NCBI GenBank assembly: GCA_907165135.1
Contig: OU015569.1
Location: 9,796,501 to 9,860,500 of the forward strand
Source of the DNA: Oikopleura dioica
Taxonomy: Eukaryota; Chordata; Appendicularia; Copelata; Oikopleuridae
Direction of reading: 5' to 3'
Length of the DNA stretch: 64,000 nt
The notes below the pieces were generated by a model. That model saw only the letters and a program-made list of their open reading frames with translations. It was not told the origin of the DNA and ran no database searches. Shown piece by piece: positions 22,601 to 32,168 of this stretch (within the stretch, counting starts at the first letter, position 1; every line of letters begins with the position of its first letter). A program made the position numbers and the translations under genes.

Positions 22601-24065
22601 TCTAAGAGGAGAATCAGCAAGGGATACTATCTCCGAGATCGCGTCAAAGCCATGGGCCGATTACCTCAGGTAAGAGACTTTTTGATTGATGGTGATGATT
22701 CGGGAAATTAGTCGCGAAATAAATATTAACGAATGAATTATTAGCGATGTGGAGTCTCTGCCTGTTCCGAAGAAATTGACCGACGATTTGCCGGCGAAGC
22801 AGATAAACGTCTGTAATCCTGCGCCAGTAGCCCCAATCAAGCCACTGAACATCCTCGAGGGAAGCATCATCACTTCAAAAAGGAACTATGTGACTCCCGC
22901 GCAGAAAGCTGTAGGCCAGTGGTCAAAGAGTCAAAATTATTATAAGCATTTTGCGCGTTGTTTTAAAGTCTCACAACGCGCCTGCTCAATGAGGACCACC
23001 TAGTCAGGTGCTTACATGCAAACGACCTCAAGACAATTAGTTCCTGAAACCGTGCACGACGCAGACCTATATATTTCAGGCGCAAAGAGTGCTCGGCAAA
23101 CTGCGAAAGCAACTTTTGATTTCAAAGGTCGCTCGGAGCGAGAACTCACTGTCGCCAAAAACGAAATTGTAAGACTCGCCCTATAGTTTTCAATTCCAAG
23201 CAGACAGAATTGGCGATCGAATGATTATTTAAGGTTCTCATAATAAACGATGTAGACGACAAATGGTACGAATGTGAGCTTCGTGGGCGCACTGGCTTGG
23301 TTCCCAAAAACTACTTACAATTTACTAATCAATTTCATGTTATTCAGTATGGTGAAGCGAGGGTAAACAAGTTTCGTCAAAAGATAGAAAGTAACGTTTG
23401 ATTTTCTCTAGGGCAAGCACAATTTCAAAAAGAAGAACAAGAACCAACTGTCATTCGAACGAGACGAAGAAATTCAACTGATCCGCGCAATCGATCAGAA
23501 CTGGTACGAAGCTAGAATCGGCTCAAACAAGGGATACGTGCCTAAAAACCACCTCGTCATCGTAAAAGAACCGATTACGAATCAGGATGACAAGATCGGA
23601 AAAGACCTTATTTCACCGGCGAATTCACGTTCAAGTAGCAGGACGAGCAGCAGACCCGCGTCACGAGCAATTTCAGAGTCTGAAACGCGCTCTTCGCCGA
23701 CGAAATCGCTCGCTTCTCAAGGTAATGCGGGAAATCTTCGGACATACGTTCCACGAAATGGTTTTCTGAATATTTAAGTAGCCATCTATGACCTTACCTC
23801 TGCCGCTGACGACCTCGCCAATCTATCCGCCTCTGTCACAAACGATTTGGGGGATGAAAGCACACGGCCAGAGTGGATTCCAAAGGACTCTGAGCGATTC
23901 CAAGCAGTTTACGATTTCACGCCGCAACACGACGACGAGTTAAAGCTGACGAGCGGAGACTTCGTTTATGTTTTCGAGAAATGCGCCGACGGATGGTTCA
24001 TCGGCGCGCACGGCTCCACCGGAAACATCGGCACCTTTCCCGGCAACTACACGGCCAAAGCTTAG
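19682..24065 (+). CDS. Sorbin/vinexin-type adaptor: SoHo domain and three SH3 domains
   Basis: At least a dozen exons. First exons: 19682-19795, 19849-20006, 20041-20143, then a long Pro/Ser-rich exon from 20232 (TPQPRTPSNVS, LSPPPTPPPLKRK, PKVPPKPRLDRR). An exon at about 21122-21199 follows. Next comes the sorbin-homology (SoHo) motif VDKPKDWYKSMFKAMHK at about 22130-22180. Three SH3 domains end the protein: ATFDFKGRSERELTVAKNEI...LVPKNYL (about 23100-23320), NKNQLSFERDEEIQLIRAID...YVPKNHL (23411-23570) and FQAVYDFTPQHDDELKLTSG...TFPGNYTAKA (23890-24065). SoHo plus three C-terminal SH3 domains defines the SORBS family (CAP/ponsin, ArgBP2, vinexin), which links vinculin and actin at adhesions to signalling partners. 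The donor of the long exon is unclear: a GA site near 21043 would keep phase, otherwise the frame stops at 21062. AATAAA follows at about 24176. Confidence 0.85.
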
Positions 24066-25133
24066 CTCTATCGCAAAACTTCTTATGCAAATATATAATA
24101 TCTCTTCTGCGAGAATTATACATGCGTTGATTGATCTACGACCCATTCGATTAATTCATATCTGCGAAAATAAGAATAAAGTTTCAACTTATAAAATGCG
24201 ACGCGTGTCCTAATTCTTATTACCAATAAATCACATCAGATCATACTTTTCATGACAATGCCTGAATAATTAAAGTATCCGTATGCGCGAGTGAATAAAG
24301 TGAGAGCGCAACTCTTTTTCGTTTCATAAAGAGGATGAATCTTCTCGTTTTTGTTCTTTCCGGGGTAAGTGGAGAGCTCATTAGATAATAAGATTGGACC
24401 GCGCGGTTGAAATCGCATTTCTTATTTTTACGAAAAGACCAAATAGGGTCAATATGATCACAATACTGGCAACGTGTTACTTTCTATTCAGGTACTCGCC
24501 TTTCCCAACTTCTTCTCTTCCTATCAGCCTGTTCCCGCGCAGGTATAAAAAACCGCTTGATCTGATTACCGGTAGAACTTTTTCTAGGCTCCATCTGGCG
24601 AAAATCATGAATCTGAAAGTGCAGCTCCCCTTACAAATGAAATGGAAGAGGCGATCTTGACGCGACTTAAAAATATTCTAGCGCAGTGAAAATTCATATC
24701 TGTTGCTTAAAGAAAAACCAGTCCAGAACAATAAAAATCAAAAATAAAAGTAAATTTACTTGTTTTTTTTGGAATAGTTCATCTTGAGCGCTAAGCTTTT
24801 ACTGGAATTGGATCTAATCCCTCGGGTTACCTTAATTTGAAACTACAAAGCCATGCATTCATATTAAAAAGCCACATTTGATAGATAAAAAAAGAGAATT
24901 TGCCAAATGGAAATAATATTGCCAAAAGGTATTCTGACTGGGACTATTTTGGAAAGGGGCATTATGTTGTATCGATAGCCAAATTTTCTCGATGATATAA
25001 CTTGTTCAGATAACTTTTTGCATGTATTAAATGGCCCTCAAAAGGGTCTTCTATTTATTGCTATCTCGATATACTTCTGGATCGAGGGTGATCAAGTAAG
25101 ACGAAATTGTAAAAATTACTCAGCAAAATCGTG
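24066..25133. other. Intergenic, left flank of the repeat island
   Basis: AT-rich. No recognised gene. It ends at the target-site duplication (25134-25141) of the composite element. Confidence 0.5.
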
Positions 25134-25584
25134 GTTCAGATCAGGGGTGGATATTTTGATATCAAATCATTATTTCAAAACTGTCGAATCATTTATTTCA
25201 TCGTTTCAAAAATTGAAATTTCAATTGAAATTGCAGGAAAAAGCCGATGCAATGGATGAAACCTATTGAAAATGAAAAAAAAGCGTTTTCAAAAGATAAA
25301 GATTCGTGCGGAGTTTTGAAATGAATTTGAAACTGCAATAATTGACATTTCAATCAGTTTTTCTTATTTGGCGACTTGAAAGGAATTTGAAAAATGAAAT
25401 TGAAAAAATGAATCGTTGCAAATTTGAAGAAGGCGCAAAAGGAAAAACTCAGCGCGCCTGCCATCCCTTTTTGACTCCAGCATTTCCCAAAATCCCGTAT
25501 TTTTAAAGTCCTAAATTTCTGAAAATCCCGTATTTCTGAAATCGCAAATTGTGGATTCTGCCGAATCGAGTGTTTGAAAAATGG

Positions 25585-26025
25585 CCAAAACTCTCGTGAG
25601 TGAGTGAGCGCGAGCAGAGGCCCCCAGATTTTTAACATGAGTGAGCGAGCGCGAGTAGACCCTTTTGATTTTTTTCGTGAGCGAGCGAGCGCGAGCGCAG
25701 ATACCGGAATTTTTCTGTGAGTGAGCGAGCATGAGCGCTCGCTCGCTCGCTCGCGCTCACTCGCAGCTTTTCAAAAACGTTTTGATTTAGTTCTTTGAAT
25801 GACTTTTAAATATAATAAATTAATATTGAGTACTCTAACGGGAGTAAAAGATAAAATCCAGGGTGGATTAACTGTGAGCAAGCGCGAGTGAGCGCAAGCA
25901 GGGAACTTTGAATTTTATGGTGAGTGAGCGAGCGCGAGCATAGGCTTCTCGAAATCACATGAGTGAGTGAGAAGGAGCGCTCGCTCACTCGCTCGCGCTC
26001 GCTCGTGGCTCGCGCTCACCATTTT
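25585..26025. repeat. GAGCGAGCGCGAG-like array with palindromic switches
   Basis: Clusters of a degenerate unit such as GTGAGTGAGCGAGCGCGAG recur about every 60-80 bases (near 25590, 25640, 25680, 25720, 25880, 25920). At about 25735-25765 and 25975-26005 the orientation flips to CTCGCTCGCGCTCACTC, making local palindromes. Similar pieces reappear at 26530-26660. The repeats lie inside the composite element and have no coding value. Confidence 0.75.
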
Positions 26026-26079
26026 TCAGACACTGCTGCAGATTCAGGAATATGGGAAACGCGGGATTTTTTTTCTTTT

Positions 26080-27440
26080 GAGTTAGTTGAGCTCAGCTCA
26101 ATGATTTTAACACAATTTTAGTTCTTAAAACACAGTAAAAACAGCTCAGCTCAGCTCTAATTAGGGTCCTCTCAGTTCAGGTCAGCTAAACTACCTTAAA
26201 AAAAGTCTGCTGAGCTCAGCTCAGCTCAGTCACCTCCGAAATAGGCCAGCTCAGCTTAGAGAAATTTTTACTCAGGTCAGCTTAGCTCAGCTCAGTAATA
26301 ATAAAGCAAACTCTGGAGGGCCTTATCTTTTTAAATAGCAGTTGCTGAGCTTAGATAGCGGAATTGAGAGGAAAGTTTAGCTAAGCGTAGTAGAGCTGGC
26401 GAAAATTTCGGCTTGAAGTCAACATCTTTGCCAAAATGGCCTATATAAAGGCTTGAATAACTCAAAATTTTTTTAGAATTGTGTATCAAAAATCTTTGGG
26501 GCCCTGAAAATTTCAGTGTTAAATCATCACGAGTGAGCGCTCTCATGAAAAAATTTTATAGCTTCTGCTCGCTCACTCACGTTAAAATCGGTGAACCTTC
26601 GCTCGCGCTGGCTCACTGACAAAATAATTTCAGGGGGGCTCTGCTCGCGCTCAGAGTTGCAAATTTTGTGAGCTAGCTGAGCTGAGCTATCTGAGCTAGC
26701 TGAGCTACAGCCAGCTAAGGCCAGGGACGTGATTTACACCAGAGTTGCAAATTTGGCTTTATTTTCGTAGAGCTGAGCTGCCCTGTGTGAGAAATTCTCT
26801 GAGCTGAGCTGACCTATTACGGAGCTGACTGAGCTGAGCTGACCTGAGCTGGCCATTTTCAGAGGTCATTGAGCTGAGCTGAGCTGAGCAGACCTTTTTT
26901 TAAGGCAGTTGAGCTGAGCTGAGCAGACCCTAATTTGAGCTTAGCTGAGTGAGCTGGGTTGAGCTGTTTTATTACTGTTTTTAGTAGTAAAATTGTGTAA
27001 AAATCATTGAGCTGAGCTGAGCTGAGCTGAATAATACTTGTCTGAGCTGAGCTGAGTTGAGCAGAACAGATCATGTTCGAGAATAATTGAGCTGAGCTGA
27101 GCTGAGTGATTATTGTCTGAGCTGAGCTGAGCTGAGCAGATAAATTCATTTTCGAAAATCAGTGAGCTGAGCTGATCTGAGCGACTGCTCAGCTCACTCA
27201 GCCAGCTCAGCTCACTCAGCTCACCAAATTTGGAACTCTGATTTAGACTGACTGAGGATTTATTTTACACAGATAAGGGCCTTTTTTCACACAGAAAGAG
27301 CCTTAATTTTAATATCAGTAGCTGAGCTTAGATAGCGGAGCTGGTCAGAATTTCCTTCACTGAAGCTGAGCCAAAAGTGTTTTTCCCGTAGCGGAGCCGT
27401 CAGCTCCGCTATCTCCGCTACGCAAATTTGCAACTCTGGC
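26080..27440. repeat. GAGCTGAGCT repeat arrays forming a long fold-back
   Basis: The left block (26080-26320) is built of AGCTCAGCTC and the right block (about 26760-27190) of GAGCTGAGCT, the reverse complement. The intervening non-repeat words match too. The left block contains AAAAACAGCTC, ACACAATTTTA and AGTCTGCTGAGC; the right block carries their complements in reverse order (GAGCTGTTTT, TAAAATTGTGT, GCTGAGCAGAC). The two blocks are thus diverged inverted copies. A direct repeat GCTGAGCTTAGATAGCGGA also occurs at about 26343 and 27320. Confidence 0.75.
26740..27240. mobile_element. Nested element with CAGAGTT ends, hAT-like, 501 bp
   Basis: The left end CAGAGTTGCAAATTTGG (26740-26756) is matched by the inverted right end CCAAATTTGGAACTCTG (27224-27240), with one mismatch in 17. 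The flanks are ATTTACAC (26732-26739) and ATTTAGAC (27241-27248), an 8-bp duplication with one mismatch. The interior is almost entirely GAGCTGAGCT repeats. Other CAGAGTTGCAAATTT ends occur at 26652 and, inverted, at about 27422-27438, so further copies or a fused pair may be present. Confidence 0.6.
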
Positions 27441-27700
27441 ACCACATGTCCCAGTGTGTAGCCCAGGCTATGACGGTAATTTTGAGCGCAAGAATTCCTT
27501 GTCCCGGGGGTCTAGGAGGTGGTACAAAGTTCGGGAAGCCGACCAAAAATTGGTACCTTTGAAGAAAATTTTCCTATTTTCTATTATTTATGAGTCCAAC
27601 TTCACTTTTTATACCTCTTCAACACATTGTGTCCTCTAGTGTCCTCCAAGGCTCAGCAATTTGAAATTGATTTGAAAAATGAAAAAAGATTGAAAAAATC

Positions 27701-28794
27701 GAGTGGTCTCCGTTTGCCCAAGTCGCCGTTTGCCCAAGTCGCCGTCTGCCCAAGTCGCCGTTTGCCCAACTTGGGCAGACGGAGATCTTAGGCAAACGGC
27801 GATGTGAATTTTTTTTAATTGATTGATCATAAAATGATAGAAGTAAGGCGACAATTTCATTATCATCACTTAGTCTGCTGGTTGCGCTCTGATTTGCAGA
27901 AACTTTCAGGTAAAAACAAAGGTTGTCCTGTTATGTCTTTTGAACGATTATTAACCCTGGATTCTTGACAAGACCACCACAATTTTCTAGTATTGTTTTT
28001 CAATAGTTGTATCCGATTTTCGAATAAATTCTTGAGCATAAACACATAAATAAGAGACGAAATGAAAAAACAGTATCGTGGACTCTACGGAAGCTTTCCG
28101 AATTATGACATCGTTTACATTGATAACGAAGAGCCTTCGTAATGGATGGTATAATTATGAAAATCGCTAAATTCTCAATAAAAGTCCTAATAAACTATTC
28201 CCGGAAGAGTAAATCATTCATTATACTTGAAGTATATTCGGTCGGTCATTAGGTCGGTCATTAGGTACCATAATATAATAGGTATATTCGGTCCATAAAT
28301 AGTTTCCTCACACTGCAGCCGCGGAGCGGACATTAGTTTTTTGATGAGCCAGAAATTATGCTTGACTTTGGTACCGGGTACCAATTTGGTTCCGGCGCCG
28401 TCCGTCTCCCGGAGGTTTCGGGACGAGTTTCATCAGTTTTTCCCTTTTTCTCACTTCTCACAATGACTGTTTTCCCTCAGTTTCAATCAGAAACAATTCC
28501 AAAAATAGAACGGACCGAAAATGAATCACAAGAAACAGATCAATTCAACCAAGTTGGGGATTAGCGCTTGTGAGGACTCAGCGCATCCATCGTTTCCTCA
28601 ATGTGTAGGCCTCGGACGTAAAACTAGCGATTTAACTTTACCACTTAAAATCTATCCTATCCTGCAAATTTTGATTTCATAATTAATTTCTTTAAATTGA
28701 ATAATTATTATATTTTCAATTTGATCGCCGTCTGCCCAAGTCGCCGTCTGCCCAAGATCGCCGTTTGCCCAACTTGGGCAAACGGAGACCACTC
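27701..28794. mobile_element. Nested element with 23-bp ends and 9-bp target duplication
   Basis: The ends are GAGTGGTCTCCGTTTGCCCA... (27701-27723) and its complement (28772-28794), perfect over 23 bp. They are flanked by the perfect 9-bp duplication GAAAAAATC (27692-27700 and 28795-28803). Next to each end lie three or four tandem copies of a 16-base unit like TCGCCGTCTGCCCAAG, partly in inverted orientation. A 9-bp duplication with G...C ends suggests a Mutator-like element, by inference. The interior has no transposase frame; around 28240 there is a short direct repeat of GGTCGGTCATTA. It sits inside the larger composite element. Confidence 0.8.
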
Positions 28795-28999
28795 GAAAAA
28801 ATCTGTCCAAATTTGAAACCCTTTCGCAAAATGCAAAATGAAACAGTTGAAAATTTCAAAAAAGGTTCCGCGCCATTATCATTTGAAATGAATTTGCAAT
28901 TGCGAAAATGAATTGAAAAAAGGCTTATCTTTTGAAATTTCAAATCAAAAACGGTTGAAATAATGATTTGATATCAAAATATCCACCCCTGGTTCAGAT

Positions 29000-31900
29000 A
29001 CAAAAAGCATTGGTGAATGAAGGATTCAAACTTCATGGATGACGCGAATGTCTACAGAACTGACCTTTTGATCATAGTTTACATCATGCGAAGTAAATCA
29101 TAATTACTGCATAAAACATGTTCAAATGTAGAGCGGTCGGTCTCAAACATGCCTTGCCGAACTTGTTATTCGCTGCAGGGGAGACTAACACGTTAGCCAT
29201 CAACTGCAATTTACTGTTTGTCCTTCTTGAGAAACAAAATATACGACTTCAAGAAGCGTATCAGATGCTCGATAGCTGTAAGATGCGATATTCACGCATA
29301 GCTGCGGTAGGCTTAATCCGTGGGAACTATGCAGTGATAGTAAAATTACGTGAGGCCGAGTCTTGGAGACCTTGGTATATTCGAAATACTTGGCAGGCAT
29401 TTTTAATCGCATTACTGCTTTAGAGTCGCGTTCTAGAGGGAGAAAACGATGAATTACCTTCGACTTGAATCGGGAATACTGCCAGGTAAACTTGGGCATT
29501 TGTAGGATCAGTTTGATCCAGGGCTGTCGATGTGGGCCAACACTTAATGGACCTAATTAGGAGAGCGTGAAATTCTAACCACTCTAATAGCAGCCACTAT
29601 GAACACCGAAATTAGCCAGTGGTCGCCCGTTTTAATCAAAACAAAAACCATAATCAGCGTGCTCTCGCTAATTTCCCAGAAATCCGTTTGCTCTTCCAGT
29701 AAGCAAAAGAAGAAAAAAATCGGCGTAAATCAAACGGAAAGAAAAGTCGTTAGATTCTGCGGCGGAGAGCATGAATTTGTGGCTGCCACTATGCGCCAGG
29801 GATCGGAACACGTCACCTCCCACTGTGGTAGAAAATACACCTCACAGAATTTCTTCAATAGCCGCGGATTTGAGCTAAATGTTTAATTCAATTAGTCAAT
29901 TAGTAGACCAGTGAAAATTCGCTGGCTACGCAATCGATTTCTCTCCTTCTCTCTCTTTTCTCTGCGTAAATTAACCGCATTCTATTTCTTCCCAATAAAT
30001 ATTGCTTCCTCGAAATCTTGTCACATCTAATCCAGAAGACATGAGTCCGGGATTTTTAGTTTAGAAGATTGATCGTACCGATTTTACCGAGTTGTAAGAG
30101 CGCTCGGATCCGTCACAATTCAAGCGACTTTCTCGATGGCCGACTAATTTTCAATTTCCGACATAAATTATCCATTTTCTTCGGACATCGGCGCCGCTTG
30201 TCCATTTTTCAAACACCTGATTGATGATCAGCAAATTATTATTTAGCGAAAACGCCCAAAGTATGCTCAGGAGATAACAGAGTCAAGAATAAGTTCCCTA
30301 ACCCTAAATTTATGCGGCGATATAAACCCTCATCACTGATGACTCATCAGCCCTAGCCCTAACCATTCGTTCTTTAAGAATGGTTAATAACAAAAAATTT
30401 TTCTAACTCATATTTGAAGATGTATGCTTATTTATAGGGTGGCCATAGAGAAGACAGCTTCGCAAGTCTTTATTTTCATAGCTTATGAAATTTGCTAGAA
30501 AGGAGTGGTTCCTAAGGGGCCCAAACCCAAACAGAAGACAGAGCGCGTGAAGTCGACATTAGCTCCTGGAAATAGAATTAGGTCCATGTGGAGATTTATT
30601 TTTTCAAGGGCGAGACTTGTATTTGTTAAAAATTTGGCTTATCGGTAGAATTATCAGTTTCTGCGCTGCGCGACCTCATGAGCGCCCCCGCGCTCCCGAT
30701 CGCTCAAACTCGGAGAAAAGGAAAACCTTCGCTAGAATTCCGCCATTTCTAAGGTAGACAAATCCGCCCTTACAATCTTTTTGCCCGTCGAAAACAAGAA
30801 ATACCAGAGTCGAGAAAAGATAAAGCTGACTTTGGACGATTTCGGCCGAGAAAATAGAAAGGACGACGCTCAATTTGGATCGAGGCGCTCTTTGAGTAAG
30901 TTTCTTCTTCCGGTGTTAGGTCTGACGATCAGATGCCGAAAAATGCCTAACCCAAATTAGAAAAGCGTTTTTTTTACAGCACACAAAGGGGAACAGCCGG
31001 ACAATATGCTCGCTCACTCATCAACTAATTAAATTAACTCGCTTTTTGGACGATAATCTACTATAATGCCTTATTGTGGATCAGATTAAGCAAAACAGAG
31101 ATTCCCAGAAGAAGACTGGATATTACTGGAGTATTGCCTGTAGTTAGAGAAAAAAGGTCTAAAGGAGCAGCCAGTAAATCACAAGTTTTTATCAAGTGTG
31201 AGAGAGTCCCCTGCTGAGGAGAAAAAGGTGATTGCTATAAATTTTTATATCAAAGAGGGCAATAGGTTGCGCGGGCGATACTAATTCAATTCTGATTTAT
31301 AGAAATAGGGCTACTACAGCTTGGGCCGGGCGATGGCATCGGTTCAATTCTAATCCAATATTTTTTAATTAAACTAGCGCTTCTTTTGCGAAAACACATT
31401 TTCGATCTGTTCCATTTTCAATCGCCATGAAATTAAACTGAAGAAGAATTGAGAGAAATTGAGCCAAGTCGAGGTAATCAGCAACACCGTAGTTTTTGTT
31501 TTTATTTGGAGTGATCATCAGAGCGATGGGCGTCTGCTGCTTATTTTATGAAAGAGTGGTATCTTCTGGCATTGTGCCCTCGGGCGCGTGTGTGTCCAAA
31601 ATCACCCTTGTTTCGACAAGCTCTTCAAAAAAGAGAGCTGTTTGATCTTTTCTGAAGACTTTCATTGTGCTCAGGGTCAAGGTTAACCCATCTTCGGAAG
31701 GAGAGCTCGCTCACGTGCCCTTTCCGCGGAAAGAAAAGAGACAAAGCGAGAGTTTCAGAAGGGTAAATAGAAACAAGCCACGGTTTATGACAAATAATGC
31801 CAAGAATATAAAATTCAACGCTCATAAAAAGTTAAACTGGGGAGACGTAATAGATCACGTGAAGCCTCTCTTTGAAATAATCAAAAGTAGGCGATCCAAG

Positions 31901-32168
31901 AGGATCTCTCGAGATGTGTTTTTTATGAAGATATTTTCAAACGAGAATTTTTCGAGCGAAAAAGAGTTATTAACTTCAAAATCGATACTTTCTTGAATTC
32001 GCGTAATAGACACAGGTGTGAAATTGTGTACATTTGTTGCTAATCACTGTTAAATTGTGGCGAACACGTTGTTGTGCGACCACCGTGAATGAAAGACGCG
32101 GCCGCTGTATGACCGTTTTACACGGAAGCTTTTCTAATCGAGGGTTGGTCTGATCTTTTCTTTCAGAA
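29000..32168. other. Gene-poor stretch of 3.2 kb with short open frames
   Basis: Short plus-strand frames at 29118-29423 (101 residues), 29599-29886 (95 residues; Lys-rich, with CGGEHEFVAATMRQG) and 31667-31996 (109 residues, very basic) have no recognisable family, so I do not call them genes. Two CCCTAACCCTAA-like patches lie at about 30297 and 30352. The right end is the upstream region of the tweety gene. Confidence 0.4.

Larger units (their letters stand above)
25142..28991. mobile_element. Composite transposable element, hAT-like, with nested insertions
   Basis: The ends are perfect 37-bp terminal inverted repeats starting CAGGGGTGGATATTTTG (25142-25178 and its complement 28955-28991). 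They are flanked by a perfect 8-bp target duplication, GTTCAGAT (25134-25141 and 28992-28999). CAGGG-type ends with an 8-bp duplication are typical of hAT elements (superfamily by inference). Inside there is no transposase-like frame. The content is arrays of GAGCGAGCGCGAG-like and GAGCTGAGCT-like repeats and at least two other elements with their own ends (26740-27240 and 27701-28794). It is therefore non-autonomous and has acted as a nesting site. Subtracting the two nested elements leaves about 2.2 kb. Confidence 0.85.

Noticed and set aside
26859-27149. Open frame reading SAQLSSAQLSSAQ repeats on the minus strand
   Set aside because: It is a translation of the GAGCTGAGCT array inside a transposon; no start, no splice context, low complexity.
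27713-28790. CRISPR-like repeats (TCGCCGTCTGCCCAAG units)
   Set aside because: The units are directly adjacent with no spacers, sit at both ends of an inverted-repeat element, and the genome is eukaryotic.
29118-29886. Two short plus-strand open frames next to the repeat island
   Set aside because: No family, no clear start or splice context; they could be real small genes but nothing in the sequence supports it.
31667-31996. 109-codon very basic open frame before the tweety gene
   Set aside because: Composition follows the AT/AG-rich sequence, with no domain, and the frame contains no protein-like pattern.
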